64,000 bases of DNA, taken from positions 30,507 to 94,506 of the forward strand of contig JANNSJ010000038.1 in the NCBI GenBank assembly GCA_031402435.1. Direction: 5' to 3'. The position numbers and the translations under genes are program-made. Of this stretch, positions 17,662 to 26,767 are shown piece after piece. The notes beneath the pieces were generated by a model. It saw only the letters and a list, made by a program, of their open reading frames with translations. It was not told where the DNA came from and searched no databases. Origin of the DNA: UBA11986 sp031402435. Lineage in GTDB: Bacteria > Bacteroidota > Ignavibacteria > UBA10030 > UBA6906. Numbering within the stretch: position 1 is the stretch's first letter; the number at the start of each line of letters is the position of its first letter.

Positions 17662-18495
17662 ATGGAAAACGACATGAACGCAAGCAACAATCAGGAATAT
17701 GCGCTGGGCACCAATGAAGCCGAAATCGTAAGACTTGGTATGCAGCACAAACTCTGGAGCGCGACTGCGTTTGCGATTTGGGAACGGGCAGGAATCTCAG
17801 CAGGCAAGACTGTGCTCGACATCGGTTGCGGGCCAGGATACACAAGCGCTGATCTTGCCGGAGTTGTCACATCAAAAGGGAAGGTGATTGCGATCGACGA
17901 ATCTCCCAGGTTCATTGAGCATCTGCAGCAGCGTCAACAGTTGCTCGGCGAGGTTTCCATCGACGCCCGTGTTGGCGATGTGCAGCAACTTGATTTACCT
18001 GCCGGGAGCATTGACGCGGCATATCAGCGCTGGGTACTTTGTTTTGTGAATGACCCCGAAGCGGTAATTCGTGGAGTGGCACGGGCATTGAAACCCGGTG
18101 GCGCATTTGCTATTCAAGAGTACATGCACTATGAGGGAATCCTGCTTGCACCGGAAAGCAAGGCATTTAATCGCTTCGTGACCGTCGTCGCCGATGCGTG
18201 GAACTTTCGCGGCGGCAACTCAAATGTCGGCATGGTGCTGCCCAGCTTGCTCGTAAAGCACGGCTTGATACCGAGGGAAATCCGTCCCCTTCACCGCATT
18301 GCACGTCCGCAATCGCAGCTCTGGACGTGGCCTACGATCTTCATAAACACCTACGCACCGAAACTTGTCGAGGAAGGTAAACTGACACCGAGGGAACATG
18401 ACGCCCTTGTTCAGGATTGGGCAGCGCGGTCAAACGATCCGGGCGCATTTTTCTGCTCGCCGCCGATGATTGAGATTATCGCTGTGAAGCAGTAA
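17662..18495 (+). CDS. class I SAM-dependent methyltransferase
   Basis: A 277-residue Rossmann-fold methyltransferase. Motif I (VLDIGCGPGYTS, about 51-62) binds SAM, an acidic residue follows in VIAIDESPR, and motif II/III (AAYQRWVLCFVNDPEAVI and ALKPGGAFAIQEY) are in the UbiE/Coq5-like order. The substrate is unknown. It lies between the Ada-type regulator (42 bases upstream) and ogt (56 bases downstream), so it is probably induced with the alkylation response. It could act on a small molecule or protein in that response, but this is inference from position only. Confidence 0.87.
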   Translation: MENDMNASNNQEYALGTNEAEIVRLGMQHKLWSATAFAIWERAGISAGKTVLDIGCGPGYTSADLAGVVTSKGKVIAIDESPRFIEHLQQRQQLLGEVSIDARVGDVQQLDLPAGSIDAAYQRWVLCFVNDPEAVIRGVARALKPGGAFAIQEYMHYEGILLAPESKAFNRFVTVVADAWNFRGGNSNVGMVLPSLLVKHGLIPREIRPLHRIARPQSQLWTWPTIFINTYAPKLVEEGKLTPREHDALVQDWAARSNDPGAFFCSPPMIEIIAVKQ

Positions 18496-18551
18496 CACAT
18501 GAAACAAATGTTGAGCACCTTGATATTTTAGGAGGAGGGTCAATCGAACAG

Positions 18552-19094
18552 GTGACGTACAAAATCGTGCAAAGCCCCATCGGAGAGTTCATTGCCGGAG
18601 CAACTCCTCGGGGTTGCTGTCTCTTCGAGTTTTATGATCGTGGGGGGTTGGATAAAATCAAAGCCCGCATTCTGAAACGATACCGACGTGAAATGACTCC
18701 CGGATCAGATCCGATTCTGGACCAGGCAGAAGGAGAGATTCAAGAATATTTTCAAGGGCAAAGGCAGACCTTCTCCATTCCTCTTGACATCAAAGGAACA
18801 CCGTTCGAGAAATCGGTATGGGATCAACTGATGAGAATACCGTACGGCGAAACGCGTTCTTACGGCGCTATTGCGGCGATGCTTGGCCAGCCCGGTGCAG
18901 CCCGTGCCGTCGGACGCGCGAATGGAGCGAACTACATTCCGGTGATCATTCCATGTCACCGCGTGATTGAGGCCAATGGAAATCTCAGAGGGTTCGGAGG
19001 TGGACTTTGGAGGAAACAATACTTGCTTGATCTGGAGAAGAGGTCCCGTTCAGGGGCAATGCGGACGGTCAGTGAAGAGGCGTTACTTGTTTGA
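18552..19094 (+). CDS. ogt: methylated-DNA-protein-cysteine methyltransferase
   Basis: A 180-residue O6-alkylguanine-DNA alkyltransferase. The acceptor cysteine is C135 in IPCHRVI; the helix-turn-helix with the arginine finger is in GQPGAARAVGRANGANYIP. It moves the alkyl group from O6-alkylguanine to its own cysteine and is used once. The start is the GTG at 18552 after a strong GGAGGAGGG site slightly farther than usual. The C-terminal tail is about 15 residues longer than minimal Ogt. Its last 12 bases overlap the convergent lipoprotein gene. Confidence 0.95.
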   Translation: MTYKIVQSPIGEFIAGATPRGCCLFEFYDRGGLDKIKARILKRYRREMTPGSDPILDQAEGEIQEYFQGQRQTFSIPLDIKGTPFEKSVWDQLMRIPYGETRSYGAIAAMLGQPGAARAVGRANGANYIPVIIPCHRVIEANGNLRGFGGGLWRKQYLLDLEKRSRSGAMRTVSEEALLV

Positions 19095-19535
19095 AATGGT
19101 ATATTGTGTTTTGAATTGTGGTATCTGAATGGGGTTCCATGCAGGATATACCTTCGCACACTTCATCCTTCCGTCAACAAACAGAATGCACTTCACGAGA
19201 TGCATCCTGTCGTTGTGCAACGCAATCGTATGGACAGGGGCCTCCTGTTTTGCGAAATGATAGACAGATTGCAAGGAATCCGATTCAAGGTCATGCACGC
19301 GCATTTCAACAACGCCCTTGGTAAACACAGCAAACCACAGAAATTCCTTGTCAGGATATGGATTGGTGCAGCTCGTAAAAAAGACCTTGGCGCTGTCTTC
19401 AAAGTGTACCTGCTCCATTGCCCGTGACTCGTTCACATCTTCGTAGTCGGAAGAACCGAACACGAGCGTCTTGCAAGAGGCGACAAGCAAGGCACAGAGG
19501 AGGATCAGCCAGAGAGCAATCGTTGTGGTTTTCAT
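19083..19535 (-). CDS. small predicted lipoprotein, unknown function
   Basis: The start is set at the ATG at 19535; an open frame extends upstream but only this start gives a clean lipoprotein signal (hydrophobic stretch, then lipobox LVASC with C at residue 21). The 150-residue product would be lipid-anchored. The mature part is beta-rich with FFTSC, VVEMRVHDLES and HLVKCILFVDG strands. No family is recognised. It lies 67 bases downstream of murB on the same strand. Confidence 0.62.
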   Translation of the reverse strand: MKTTTIALWLILLCALLVASCKTLVFGSSDYEDVNESRAMEQVHFEDSAKVFFTSCTNPYPDKEFLWFAVFTKGVVEMRVHDLESDSLQSVYHFAKQEAPVHTIALHNDRMHLVKCILFVDGRMKCAKVYPAWNPIQIPQFKTQYTISNK

Positions 19536-19602
19536 TACCACCCAATCTAAGAAAAGAACCGCGAAGGGCAAGCAAATTGTGATGAAGTACTCGATCCGTG
19601 GG

Positions 19603-20694
19603 TCATTCCGGTACGACAACCGGTTCCCGCTCCAACGTAATCCCGAATCGCTCCCGCACTCCCCGCTGAATGCGGGATGCAAGGTCAAGTAATTCCCTTG
19701 ACGTGCCCGTGTAGTTTACAAGCGCCAGTGAATGGTTCTGCGAAACGCCAACTCCGCCCAATCGAAACCCTTTTGTAAAGCCTGCGTTCTCGACAAGCCA
19801 GGCCGCTGGAATCTTTAGATCGTTTCCTGTTGGAAAAGTGGGAATTGTATCCTCGTTGCCCAGCTCCTTCCAGCGCATCTGTACATTGGCAAATTGCTCT
19901 TTCGAGAGAACGGGATTGGTGAAGAATGAGCCGACCGAACGGGAATGTGGATCAGCGGGATCAACAACCATGGATTTGCGACGGCGGAGGGTGAGCACTG
20001 CATCTCGAACGGCCCGCAAGACCGGCTCGCCGACACCAAGTGTGGCTAGGTCTACCGATGATGCAATGAACTTCGCCAGTTCAGGATAACGAATCTCGGG
20101 ACGTCCATTCTTGCGAAGGCGGAACGTTACTTCTGTAACAATAAACCTGTCGGCGTCGCCCGACTTGAACCTGCTCTGGCGATATCCGAAGCGACATTCC
20201 TGATTTGTGAACGCAACACTTGCAAGCGTTTGCCTGTCGATTGCCTTCACCGACTCGACAGTATCCCCTACTTCCTGTCCGTATGCACCGACATTTTGGA
20301 TCGGTGTTGCGCCGACGAGGCCCGGGATACCTGAGAGACACTCAACTCCTGCAAGGTTCTTCACGATGCACTGCTCAACGAAGGGGTCCCATTCTTCTCC
20401 AGCAGCAACAGCAACGAAAACAGAATCCCCCTCTTCTCTGAACGATATCCCCTTCAACTCAATGCGGACGACAAGTCCATTGAAGCCCTCATCCGCAAAG
20501 ACCACATTACTTCCGCCACCGAGCACGTGCACGCACAGTCCCTGCTGTGTTGCAATACGCAATGCTTCATGCACTTGATCAAATGTCCGGCATGAGGCAA
20601 AGGAGCGCGCTTCCCCTCCAAGCTTGATTGTGGTGAATGGGGAAAGAGGAACGCCGTGTTGGATGTGGAGAGAAGTAATTGGTTCGGGAGTCAT
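19603..20694 (-). CDS. murB: UDP-N-acetylmuramate dehydrogenase
   Basis: A 363-residue MurB, which reduces UDP-GlcNAc-enolpyruvate to UDP-MurNAc with NADPH and FAD in peptidoglycan synthesis. FAD-binding motifs are TTIKLGGEAR, GGGSNVVFADEGF and GVGAYGQE-like (GAYGQEVGD); the catalytic serine and the glutamate are in SVGSFFTNP and the C-terminal SQNHSLALVN. The ATG at 20694 overlaps the cupin gene's stop by four bases (ATGA); an in-frame extension upstream to 20790 runs through that gene and is not used. It is unusual outside a mur/dcw cluster. Confidence 0.95.
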   Translation of the reverse strand: MTPEPITSLHIQHGVPLSPFTTIKLGGEARSFASCRTFDQVHEALRIATQQGLCVHVLGGGSNVVFADEGFNGLVVRIELKGISFREEGDSVFVAVAAGEEWDPFVEQCIVKNLAGVECLSGIPGLVGATPIQNVGAYGQEVGDTVESVKAIDRQTLASVAFTNQECRFGYRQSRFKSGDADRFIVTEVTFRLRKNGRPEIRYPELAKFIASSVDLATLGVGEPVLRAVRDAVLTLRRRKSMVVDPADPHSRSVGSFFTNPVLSKEQFANVQMRWKELGNEDTIPTFPTGNDLKIPAAWLVENAGFTKGFRLGGVGVSQNHSLALVNYTGTSRELLDLASRIQRGVRERFGITLEREPVVVPE

Positions 20695-21056
20695 GCAGGA
20701 TCCCGGTGAACCGCTTCGATGGAAAACGCCGGAAGGCATACGGCAATGTACTCGGCGCCTTCCTCTCCCGGCGAGCCGTACCTGACCCATTCCCCTGCAC
20801 GCAAAATAATCGCCTGACCTGCCTGCACATCAATGGAGCCCGCGGCATGTTCAACACGAAGCATGCCCTTGAGAACCACAGTATATTCATCGAACTCCGG
20901 CTTCTGTCCCGGTTCCACCCAGCCCGAAGGGCTGCGCATACGGGCAATACTCACCCCCGACGTTTTTGAGTTCACACGACCGATGAACTCCTCGATGATC
21001 TTCAGCTTATTGCCGGCTGCTTGTATGATGCTGGGGGATGGAATGGGTATGGGCAT
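20691..21056 (-). CDS. small cupin-domain protein
   Basis: The start is the ATG at 21056, with AGAGGA about 8 bases upstream; the 36 bases farther upstream lack a ribosome binding site. The 121-residue product is one cupin domain: EFDEYTVVLKGMLRVEH (motif 1, where the usual metal histidines are replaced or missing) and QAGQAIILRAGEWVRYG-like motif 2. Resembles EutQ/HutD-type single cupins. Function unknown. Overlaps murB by four bases, so the two are coupled. Confidence 0.8.
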   Translation of the reverse strand: MPIPIPSPSIIQAAGNKLKIIEEFIGRVNSKTSGVSIARMRSPSGWVEPGQKPEFDEYTVVLKGMLRVEHAAGSIDVQAGQAIILRAGEWVRYGSPGEEGAEYIAVCLPAFSIEAVHRDPA

Positions 21057-21181
21057 TGCATGAATCCTCTGATTAAAATCCAAAATCGCCAAATCTCAAA
21101 CTCGATGTTTCAGAAGCCCTGGCTCTTGCCATCCTACGGGAAAAGTATATCTTAAGCAAGCTCAATAATCAAAGACAGGCC

Positions 21182-22138
21182 ATGAAAACCATCATTTCAT
21201 ACGTGAAAGAGTTTCTCCACGAACAGTGGAATCCCGGATACTTTGCAATGGTCGGCAGCATACTGGCGGTACTCTTCTTCTTCAACTATCAATTCGACCT
21301 TGAAAGAACCATAACGAGCAAGCTCTCATTTCCCGTTGAGCACATTGCGTTCTATTTTGTATTCTACTTCATCCCATATGTGCTGACCCACGTAGCCTAC
21401 GCAATCACGAAACGGGATCCAGGCATGCTACTTGACCGGAGATTCTGGGGGTTGAGCGTGTTTGCGTTCATCGCACTTGCAACGTACATTGCCCTCCATG
21501 ATGGCCCTTGGTATCTGCTGAAGACTCAACCGGCGCTCTTCGCTTCCGTGCCCGGACAATTCCAAGCCATCGTTGCTCGTTGCGCCAGCAACATCCTCCC
21601 ACTTACTCTAATGGGGATTCCCATTCTGGGATACTGGTGGAAGGTGGACCGAAATACTATGCCGCTTTATGGGTTCAACGCCAGGACGATCAACCTCAGC
21701 CCTTACTTTCTTATCCTGCTCTTCCTCGTGCCGCTGGTCGTGGCCGCATCATTCACGCCGGATTTCCAGCATGCCTACCCGCGCTACAAGTTCGGGTTCC
21801 CCAATCATGTTGACATCGGGACGCAACGCCTGGTGATTGGTGTGTTTGAACTGTGTTATGGGGCGGACTTTATATTCGTGGAGTTCTTCTTCCGGGGATT
21901 CATGGTGCTCGCATTTGCGCGTTTGCTCGGATCAAAAGCCATCATCCCGATGGTTGTGGTGTACGCCCTGATTCATTTTGAAAAGCCTCTGCTCGAAGCG
22001 CTAAGTTCGATCATTGGCGGGCTCGCGCTCGGAGTGATCTCTTACAGAACGAAGTCGATTTATGGCGGGATCATCCTCCATCTCGGCATCGCGTTCATGA
22101 TGGAGATTGTGGGAACGTTGCAGATGGTGATGCGGTGA
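21182..22138 (+). CDS. CPBP-family intramembrane glutamic protease
   Basis: A 318-residue membrane protein with about eight hydrophobic segments. The CPBP/CAAX-protease signature is in the C-terminal third: EFFFRGF (where E and R are the family motif-1 residues), a FxxxxH-type ALIHF motif and a H in ILHLGIAF. Members cleave prenylated or bacteriocin-related peptides, or act in unknown processing. It is divergent from the cupin gene across about 125 bases and converges on the TMEM175 gene with 13 bases between stops. Confidence 0.85.
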   Translation: MKTIISYVKEFLHEQWNPGYFAMVGSILAVLFFFNYQFDLERTITSKLSFPVEHIAFYFVFYFIPYVLTHVAYAITKRDPGMLLDRRFWGLSVFAFIALATYIALHDGPWYLLKTQPALFASVPGQFQAIVARCASNILPLTLMGIPILGYWWKVDRNTMPLYGFNARTINLSPYFLILLFLVPLVVAASFTPDFQHAYPRYKFGFPNHVDIGTQRLVIGVFELCYGADFIFVEFFFRGFMVLAFARLLGSKAIIPMVVVYALIHFEKPLLEALSSIIGGLALGVISYRTKSIYGGIILHLGIAFMMEIVGTLQMVMR

Positions 22139-22151
22139 TTGAATCGTAGTG

Positions 22152-22814
22152 TCAACGCGACGCCTTTCTCGCGCTCCATCTCCCGTGCCAGTAGCAAAGC
22201 GGACCAAGGATAAAGTAGATCATGCCGGGCAAACCGAACGCAAGTCCAAGTTTGAACGAAGCAAGGACGATGGACACCACCCCGACGAACGCAAGAATCA
22301 GGTAATGCCGAAAGTAGAACCGTCCCTCAGTTGCCTGCTGAACCGTCAGTTCCAGCATTTCTCGTTGACCGGATGCATGGCGGTACATGAATGCGATGCA
22401 AAAGAAGATGGCGGCAAACCCACTGCTATACAGGATAAACAACAGCGAGAGATCGTTTAGCGAATGCACTCCCGCTTCTCCTCCATCAAGATGCAGCACG
22501 CCGCTGACCAGACTCCTTGTAACAAACTTCAGAGGGTACACATAAAAGAGGATCACAAACAGCAAAAGAGAGTTCCACAAAACGATCATCGAGTCGGCGA
22601 GTTGGAACCGCCGGAAAAAGTGGTAATGAACGGTCCAGATCATGATCAACGCCAGAAAACCCAATGCGAATGCATAGAACCCGTGCAAGTCGCGGATGAG
22701 GTCTGCAAACGACTCGGGCACTTCGAGCGAAACAACAAGCAGTGTCGCAGAGAAGGCAAACACTGCGTCACTGAATGCTTCAAGCCGCGTGACATGGTTT
22801 GTGTGCGTGCTCAT
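22152..22814 (-). CDS. TMEM175-like potassium channel family protein (DUF1211)
   Basis: A 220-residue membrane protein with six helices. The first has the family-defining arginine and FSD triplet (RLEAFSDAVFAFSATLLV), where the FSD motif packs the pore in bacterial TMEM175 channels; these assemble as tetramers and conduct potassium. The start ATG overlaps the stop of the preceding 90-residue gene by four bases (ATGA). Confidence 0.9.
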   Translation of the reverse strand: MSTHTNHVTRLEAFSDAVFAFSATLLVVSLEVPESFADLIRDLHGFYAFALGFLALIMIWTVHYHFFRRFQLADSMIVLWNSLLLFVILFYVYPLKFVTRSLVSGVLHLDGGEAGVHSLNDLSLLFILYSSGFAAIFFCIAFMYRHASGQREMLELTVQQATEGRFYFRHYLILAFVGVVSIVLASFKLGLAFGLPGMIYFILGPLCYWHGRWSARKASR

Positions 22815-23083
22815 GGTACTCCGGGTCGTTTGAACCCGCGGTACGTATCGAACCGCGAATCGTAGAAGATGATATTAAACTGGCTGTCCCGCAGCGTGCC
22901 ACCGGAGGGATACAGGTAGAACTCACTCACTGTGTCCGTAACTTTGTTGACGGGCTTGCCTGCTTCGGTGTAGAATTTCAGTGTGTAGTACCCGATCGTG
23001 TAGGGAGCTGTCTTGAGTTGCTCAAGAAGGTTTGGATCAGTGAAGAGAAAAACATCGGTGTCCACGTCACCCCATCCGCTCAA
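22811..23083 (-). CDS. conserved-looking hypothetical protein, 90 residues
   Basis: An unrecognised protein placed between the aldo-keto reductase and TMEM175 genes; its start overlaps the former's end by 17 bases, its stop overlaps the latter's start by four. Such a double overlap supports a real gene in an operon. It has alternating strands (IGYYTLKFYTEAGK, EFYLYP, QFNIIFYDSRFDTYRGFK), no signal peptide and no membrane segment. It could be a small beta domain. Confidence 0.55.
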   Translation of the reverse strand: MSGWGDVDTDVFLFTDPNLLEQLKTAPYTIGYYTLKFYTEAGKPVNKVTDTVSEFYLYPSGGTLRDSQFNIIFYDSRFDTYRGFKRPGVP

Positions 23084-24017
23084 TCACATCAGTGCCGACA
23101 ACCTGATCTATGGCAATGATAGTCTCAGGCGTTAATTCGATACTGGATCCGATAATCGATTGCCTGATCTGCAGCCTGTTCTTCGCTCCGCAGATCGCAC
23201 CGGCAATCATCGGATTCTGTAGTATCCAGCCGAGTGCAAGCTGTATCAGGGACAGACCCTCCTGTGTGGCAATTGTCCGGAGCCGGTTCACGTTCTCAAT
23301 GCTGTTGCGGTAGCGTTCCCCGCGAAAGCGCTTGTCTTCGATACGTAGATCGTCGAGGTCGAAGCTGGAATGCTTGTGTAAAACCCCTGCAAGAAGTCCA
23401 CGACAGAACGGCTCACATGCAAGTATCGGAATCCGGGTTGCGCGGCAAAAGGGAATGAACTCCTGCGCGATGGACCGGTTGAGAATATTGTACGGTGTTT
23501 GCACGACATCAATTCGGCCGTGCTTCAATGCTTCGCGGAGAGTCTCGATATTCGACGTGCAATACCCGATGAATCTGATCTTCCCACGGCTCCGCAGTTC
23601 TTCCATCGCCTCAACGGTTTCACTGATCGGCGTTGCGGTATCATCACCGGGAATAAAATAGACGTCGATGCAGTCCCGTTGAAGCCTGCGCAGACTTCCA
23701 TCCACCTGGCGCAGGATGTTCGGCCTGTTGTTCAGAGACCAGAAGTGGCCGGTGCTGTCGATGCCGGAGCCAATCTTAGTGGCAATGGCGACCTTGTTGC
23801 CTTCCAAACGAAGCGCTTCGCCGAGTGTCTCTTCCGCCACTCCAGCCCCGTAGGCGGGCGATGTGTCGAACAGCGTGACGCCCCCTTCAAGCGCGGCCTG
23901 AAGGGTCTGGAGCGCCTCGAATTTACCGACGCGGCCAAAGTGACCGCCAAACGGAAGTCCGCCTAATCCGATACGAGAAATGGTAAGATTGGTTTTGCCG
24001 AGTGTAAGGGTTTGCAT
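23067..24017 (-). CDS. aldo/keto reductase
   Basis: A 316-residue NADPH-dependent aldo-keto reductase with the (beta/alpha)8 pattern. The catalytic tetrad region is visible as LFDTSPAYGAG (Asp, Tyr), K near VAIATKIGSG, and an unusual site at the histidine position. The start is set at the ATG at 24017, where the usual N-terminus QTLTLGKTNLTISRIGLGG begins; the GTG at 24068 would add 17 residues with no family counterpart. It follows the SDR gene at 75 bases, and the 90-residue gene overlaps its end. Confidence 0.9.
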   Translation of the reverse strand: MQTLTLGKTNLTISRIGLGGLPFGGHFGRVGKFEALQTLQAALEGGVTLFDTSPAYGAGVAEETLGEALRLEGNKVAIATKIGSGIDSTGHFWSLNNRPNILRQVDGSLRRLQRDCIDVYFIPGDDTATPISETVEAMEELRSRGKIRFIGYCTSNIETLREALKHGRIDVVQTPYNILNRSIAQEFIPFCRATRIPILACEPFCRGLLAGVLHKHSSFDLDDLRIEDKRFRGERYRNSIENVNRLRTIATQEGLSLIQLALGWILQNPMIAGAICGAKNRLQIRQSIIGSSIELTPETIIAIDQVVGTDVIERMG

Positions 24018-24092
24018 TTCCTTCTGTGATAACTTGCCACCAAGATACGAAGACTCCGAGAACAACACGGCCTGGAGGCTCTGCGGTTACAC

Positions 24093-24866
24093 TTATGTTT
24101 TCCTATGCACCATGGACACCGTTGCCTGGTCTGTAGGAGTGACCAGCACCTCGCCGATGTTCACATGTGCGGGACGCATCGCGCAAAAGACAACAATCTC
24201 GGCAACATCCTGCGGCCTCAACGGCGTCATTCCCGCGTACGTTTTCGATCCACGTTCCTTGTCGCCACGATAGCGCACCTCGCTGAATTCTGTTTCAACG
24301 AGCCCTGGATCGACGCTGCTTACCCGTACTCCTGTTCCGAGCAAGTCCATCTTCAGACTGCGGCTCAGGCCCGTAACAGCAAACTTCGAGGCGCTGTACA
24401 CATTCCCCATCAGATACGTTTGATGTCCCGCGATGGATCCGATATTGATCACGTGCCCACTGTTTCGCCCGACCATGCCGGGAAGAACTGCGCGGGTCAC
24501 ATACATCAGTCCTTTCACATTCGTATTGATCATCTCTTCCCAGTCTTCCACATTGCCTTCGTGGAATTTTGCAAGTCCGCGTGCAAGTCCGGCGTTGTTC
24601 ACAAGGATGTCAATGGTGTTCCATTCCGCGGGAAGTGAGGTGAAGGACTTCACGACCTCTGCGTTGTTGGTAACATCCAGTTGTGCAGTGTACGCCTTCA
24701 CACCATGGTCACGGGTCAGTTGCAAAGCAAGATCATCAATGCGATCCTTGCGACGCGCCACCAACAGCAAGTTGCTTCCCTGTTTTGCGAATTCAACCGC
24801 GCACGCCTTGCCGATACCACTGCTGGCACCGGTAATGCAAACAAGTTTATTTCTTAAGGGTTCCAT
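24093..24866 (-). CDS. short-chain dehydrogenase/reductase (YdfG-like)
   Basis: A 257-residue classical SDR: the cofactor loop TGASSGIG (residues 13-20), the NNAG motif (90-93), catalytic serine in INIGSIAGH and the YSASK motif (Y158-K162 region). The RRKDRID segment after the second strand suggests NADP preference. It resembles YdfG-type 3-hydroxy acid dehydrogenases of broad substrate range. It is the first gene of the SDR-AKR-hypothetical-TMEM175 run. Confidence 0.92.
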   Translation of the reverse strand: MEPLRNKLVCITGASSGIGKACAVEFAKQGSNLLLVARRKDRIDDLALQLTRDHGVKAYTAQLDVTNNAEVVKSFTSLPAEWNTIDILVNNAGLARGLAKFHEGNVEDWEEMINTNVKGLMYVTRAVLPGMVGRNSGHVINIGSIAGHQTYLMGNVYSASKFAVTGLSRSLKMDLLGTGVRVSSVDPGLVETEFSEVRYRGDKERGSKTYAGMTPLRPQDVAEIVVFCAMRPAHVNIGEVLVTPTDQATVSMVHRKT

Positions 24867-24973
24867 TGCTTGACGTTAATGTACACGCCACATGAATAAT
24901 TCACAGGCGTGAAAACAAAAAATGGGAAGAAGATGGGATCAAGTGATCCGACTCCGGAGATACATAAGCGTTC

Positions 24974-26620
24974 TCAGTGTCCGAGGGGAAACACCGGCTC
25001 GATATCGACCGGAACATCGCCGAGACGGTTCAGGACTTTGTTCATCACCGGACGAATGCCCGCGAACTTGTCCAGCAACGCCTTTGCCTTCTCATAACTT
25101 CCTTCAGCCTGGATCGTCATGATTTCGCCGGTAAGTTTGCGGACCGCAGGCTTGATCTTGTCGAAGTCGACGTAGAATGCACCAAAAGTTGGATGATAAT
25201 GGAACGCTCCTTCATCCATCAGGTAATTGAATTGCAAGGCCATCCCTCTACCATGTGCTTCCTTTACCCCGAACCGGATGGTGCGAAAGACGCTCGCGAG
25301 AAACGTGATGTACATCCGGCGCTCCGTGGACTTGTCCACGATTCCCTTGTCAACGAGATATTGCAGCGCGAACAATCCGGAAATGTCGGCCTTTGCTTCT
25401 TCCAATGCCGAGCTGAGATCTTTCATAGCCTGACGCACTGTGGTTTCCTTCCCGTCTACTATGATGTTATGCGGGCCGAGACCGTGCATGAGTTCATGTG
25501 CGAGGATGTGTGTGAAGAATGGTTCAAACGCGACAGACTTCTGCTGATCGGGAATGACGGCAACTTTGGCAATAGGTGTCAGTACATGTTTGAATTTTGC
25601 CTCTTGCACATTCTTGAGCATCACTCTCTTGCTCCCCTTTTCCTCCGTCACCTTCTCGTCGTTCGGGAGGTTGAATGCCGCCGTCTGTACTCCTGCACGG
25701 GCTTCTCCGCCGATCATCACTTCATCCACCACACGGATCGGCGCAAGTGAACCGAGCTTCGGGTTGCGATACTTGGGATCGATGGGAAGATTATCCTCAA
25801 TCTCCTGCAAGTAGCCTGAGTACTTCTCAAGATTCTTGGTTTCCTTGTCATTGCGGAGACAGATGTATGACTCAAATGCCGCCTTATAGTTGAACAGCTC
25901 ATCCATGTACACCTCGTATGGGCCGATGGTCGGCTCAATCGGACTATCGAGATCCATCCACGCAACGTCGCTGTCATAGTAGTCGTTGCTGATAAATGCA
26001 TCTGCACGCTTTGTCAGAAATGACTTGAGCGAGGCATTCTCCGTTAATGCCGCGGCTTCATGCAGAAGTTTCGCTGCAGGCTGGAGAAACTCCTTGTATT
26101 CCTCATCGTACGGTACCAGCATGAGTTTCTTGTTGTTATCGCGTCTGATGGTATGGAAGAAACCGGTTGCCTTCTTCTGATCTTGTTCAGAGAGGGTCTT
26201 AACCCACTCATTGAACTCATCCTTTGTCATGTCATCGGGATAGTAGTTCGCGTGTGGTGGACGTGGCATGGGCACACCCTTGATGAATGCTTCATCGTGG
26301 TCGATTTTCGACCACGGTGCACTGTTGATGTTGTAGTAGTGGAGACGCTCCCTGCCCGCTTTCGTTTTATCCGATTCGAGTTTCTTGCGTAACGCTTCGT
26401 TACCGATCCATATCTGTCGCGTGTATATCTTGTCCATAAGCTTTGACGCTTCGACGAGCTTTGCCAACGCTTTTTTGTCTCCGGCAGAGAGCTTGGAAAC
26501 ATCCCCTTTGATTTCAGTCCGGGCAAACCGCTTGATCTTTGCTCCAAGACTCATGGATTCATCGGCGTTGGCGCTTGTTGTCATAATGAGCATGGCGATT
26601 GTGAGAATGAATATCTTCAT
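24974..26620 (-). CDS. secreted dipeptidyl-peptidase III-like zinc peptidase
   Basis: The start is set at the ATG at 26620, which gives a signal peptide (KIFILTIAMLIMTTSANA). The 548-residue product matches the bacterial DPP III-like group: an AHELMHGLGPHN zinc motif (HELMH at 375-379) and a second glutamate in ALEEAKADISG (about 408-416) supplying the third ligand. Classic DPP III has the longer HELLGH motif; this group has the five-residue HEXXH form. It should release short peptides in the periplasm. A stem-loop at 26715-26738 separates it from rhlE upstream. Confidence 0.82.
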   Translation of the reverse strand: MKIFILTIAMLIMTTSANADESMSLGAKIKRFARTEIKGDVSKLSAGDKKALAKLVEASKLMDKIYTRQIWIGNEALRKKLESDKTKAGRERLHYYNINSAPWSKIDHDEAFIKGVPMPRPPHANYYPDDMTKDEFNEWVKTLSEQDQKKATGFFHTIRRDNNKKLMLVPYDEEYKEFLQPAAKLLHEAAALTENASLKSFLTKRADAFISNDYYDSDVAWMDLDSPIEPTIGPYEVYMDELFNYKAAFESYICLRNDKETKNLEKYSGYLQEIEDNLPIDPKYRNPKLGSLAPIRVVDEVMIGGEARAGVQTAAFNLPNDEKVTEEKGSKRVMLKNVQEAKFKHVLTPIAKVAVIPDQQKSVAFEPFFTHILAHELMHGLGPHNIIVDGKETTVRQAMKDLSSALEEAKADISGLFALQYLVDKGIVDKSTERRMYITFLASVFRTIRFGVKEAHGRGMALQFNYLMDEGAFHYHPTFGAFYVDFDKIKPAVRKLTGEIMTIQAEGSYEKAKALLDKFAGIRPVMNKVLNRLGDVPVDIEPVFPLGH

Positions 26621-26714
26621 GATATTTCCGCTGAAAGTGAAGAGTGGTAAGAGTGAAGTCGAATAAAGATAGCGCGAAGTTAGAAGAAGGTCAAGGGGTG
26701 AACTGACAAACACA

Positions 26715-26738
26715 AACGGGGACATTGCTGTCCCCGTT
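26715..26738 (-). terminator. intrinsic terminator of rhlE
   Basis: A 10-bp perfect stem (AACGGGGACA with TGTCCCCGTT) and a 4-base loop, followed on the minus strand by TGTGTTTGT. It lies 30 bases after the rhlE stop and 95 bases before the peptidase start. Confidence 0.75.
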
Positions 26739-26767
26739 GATGAAATGACTCAGGTAACTACGCCACG

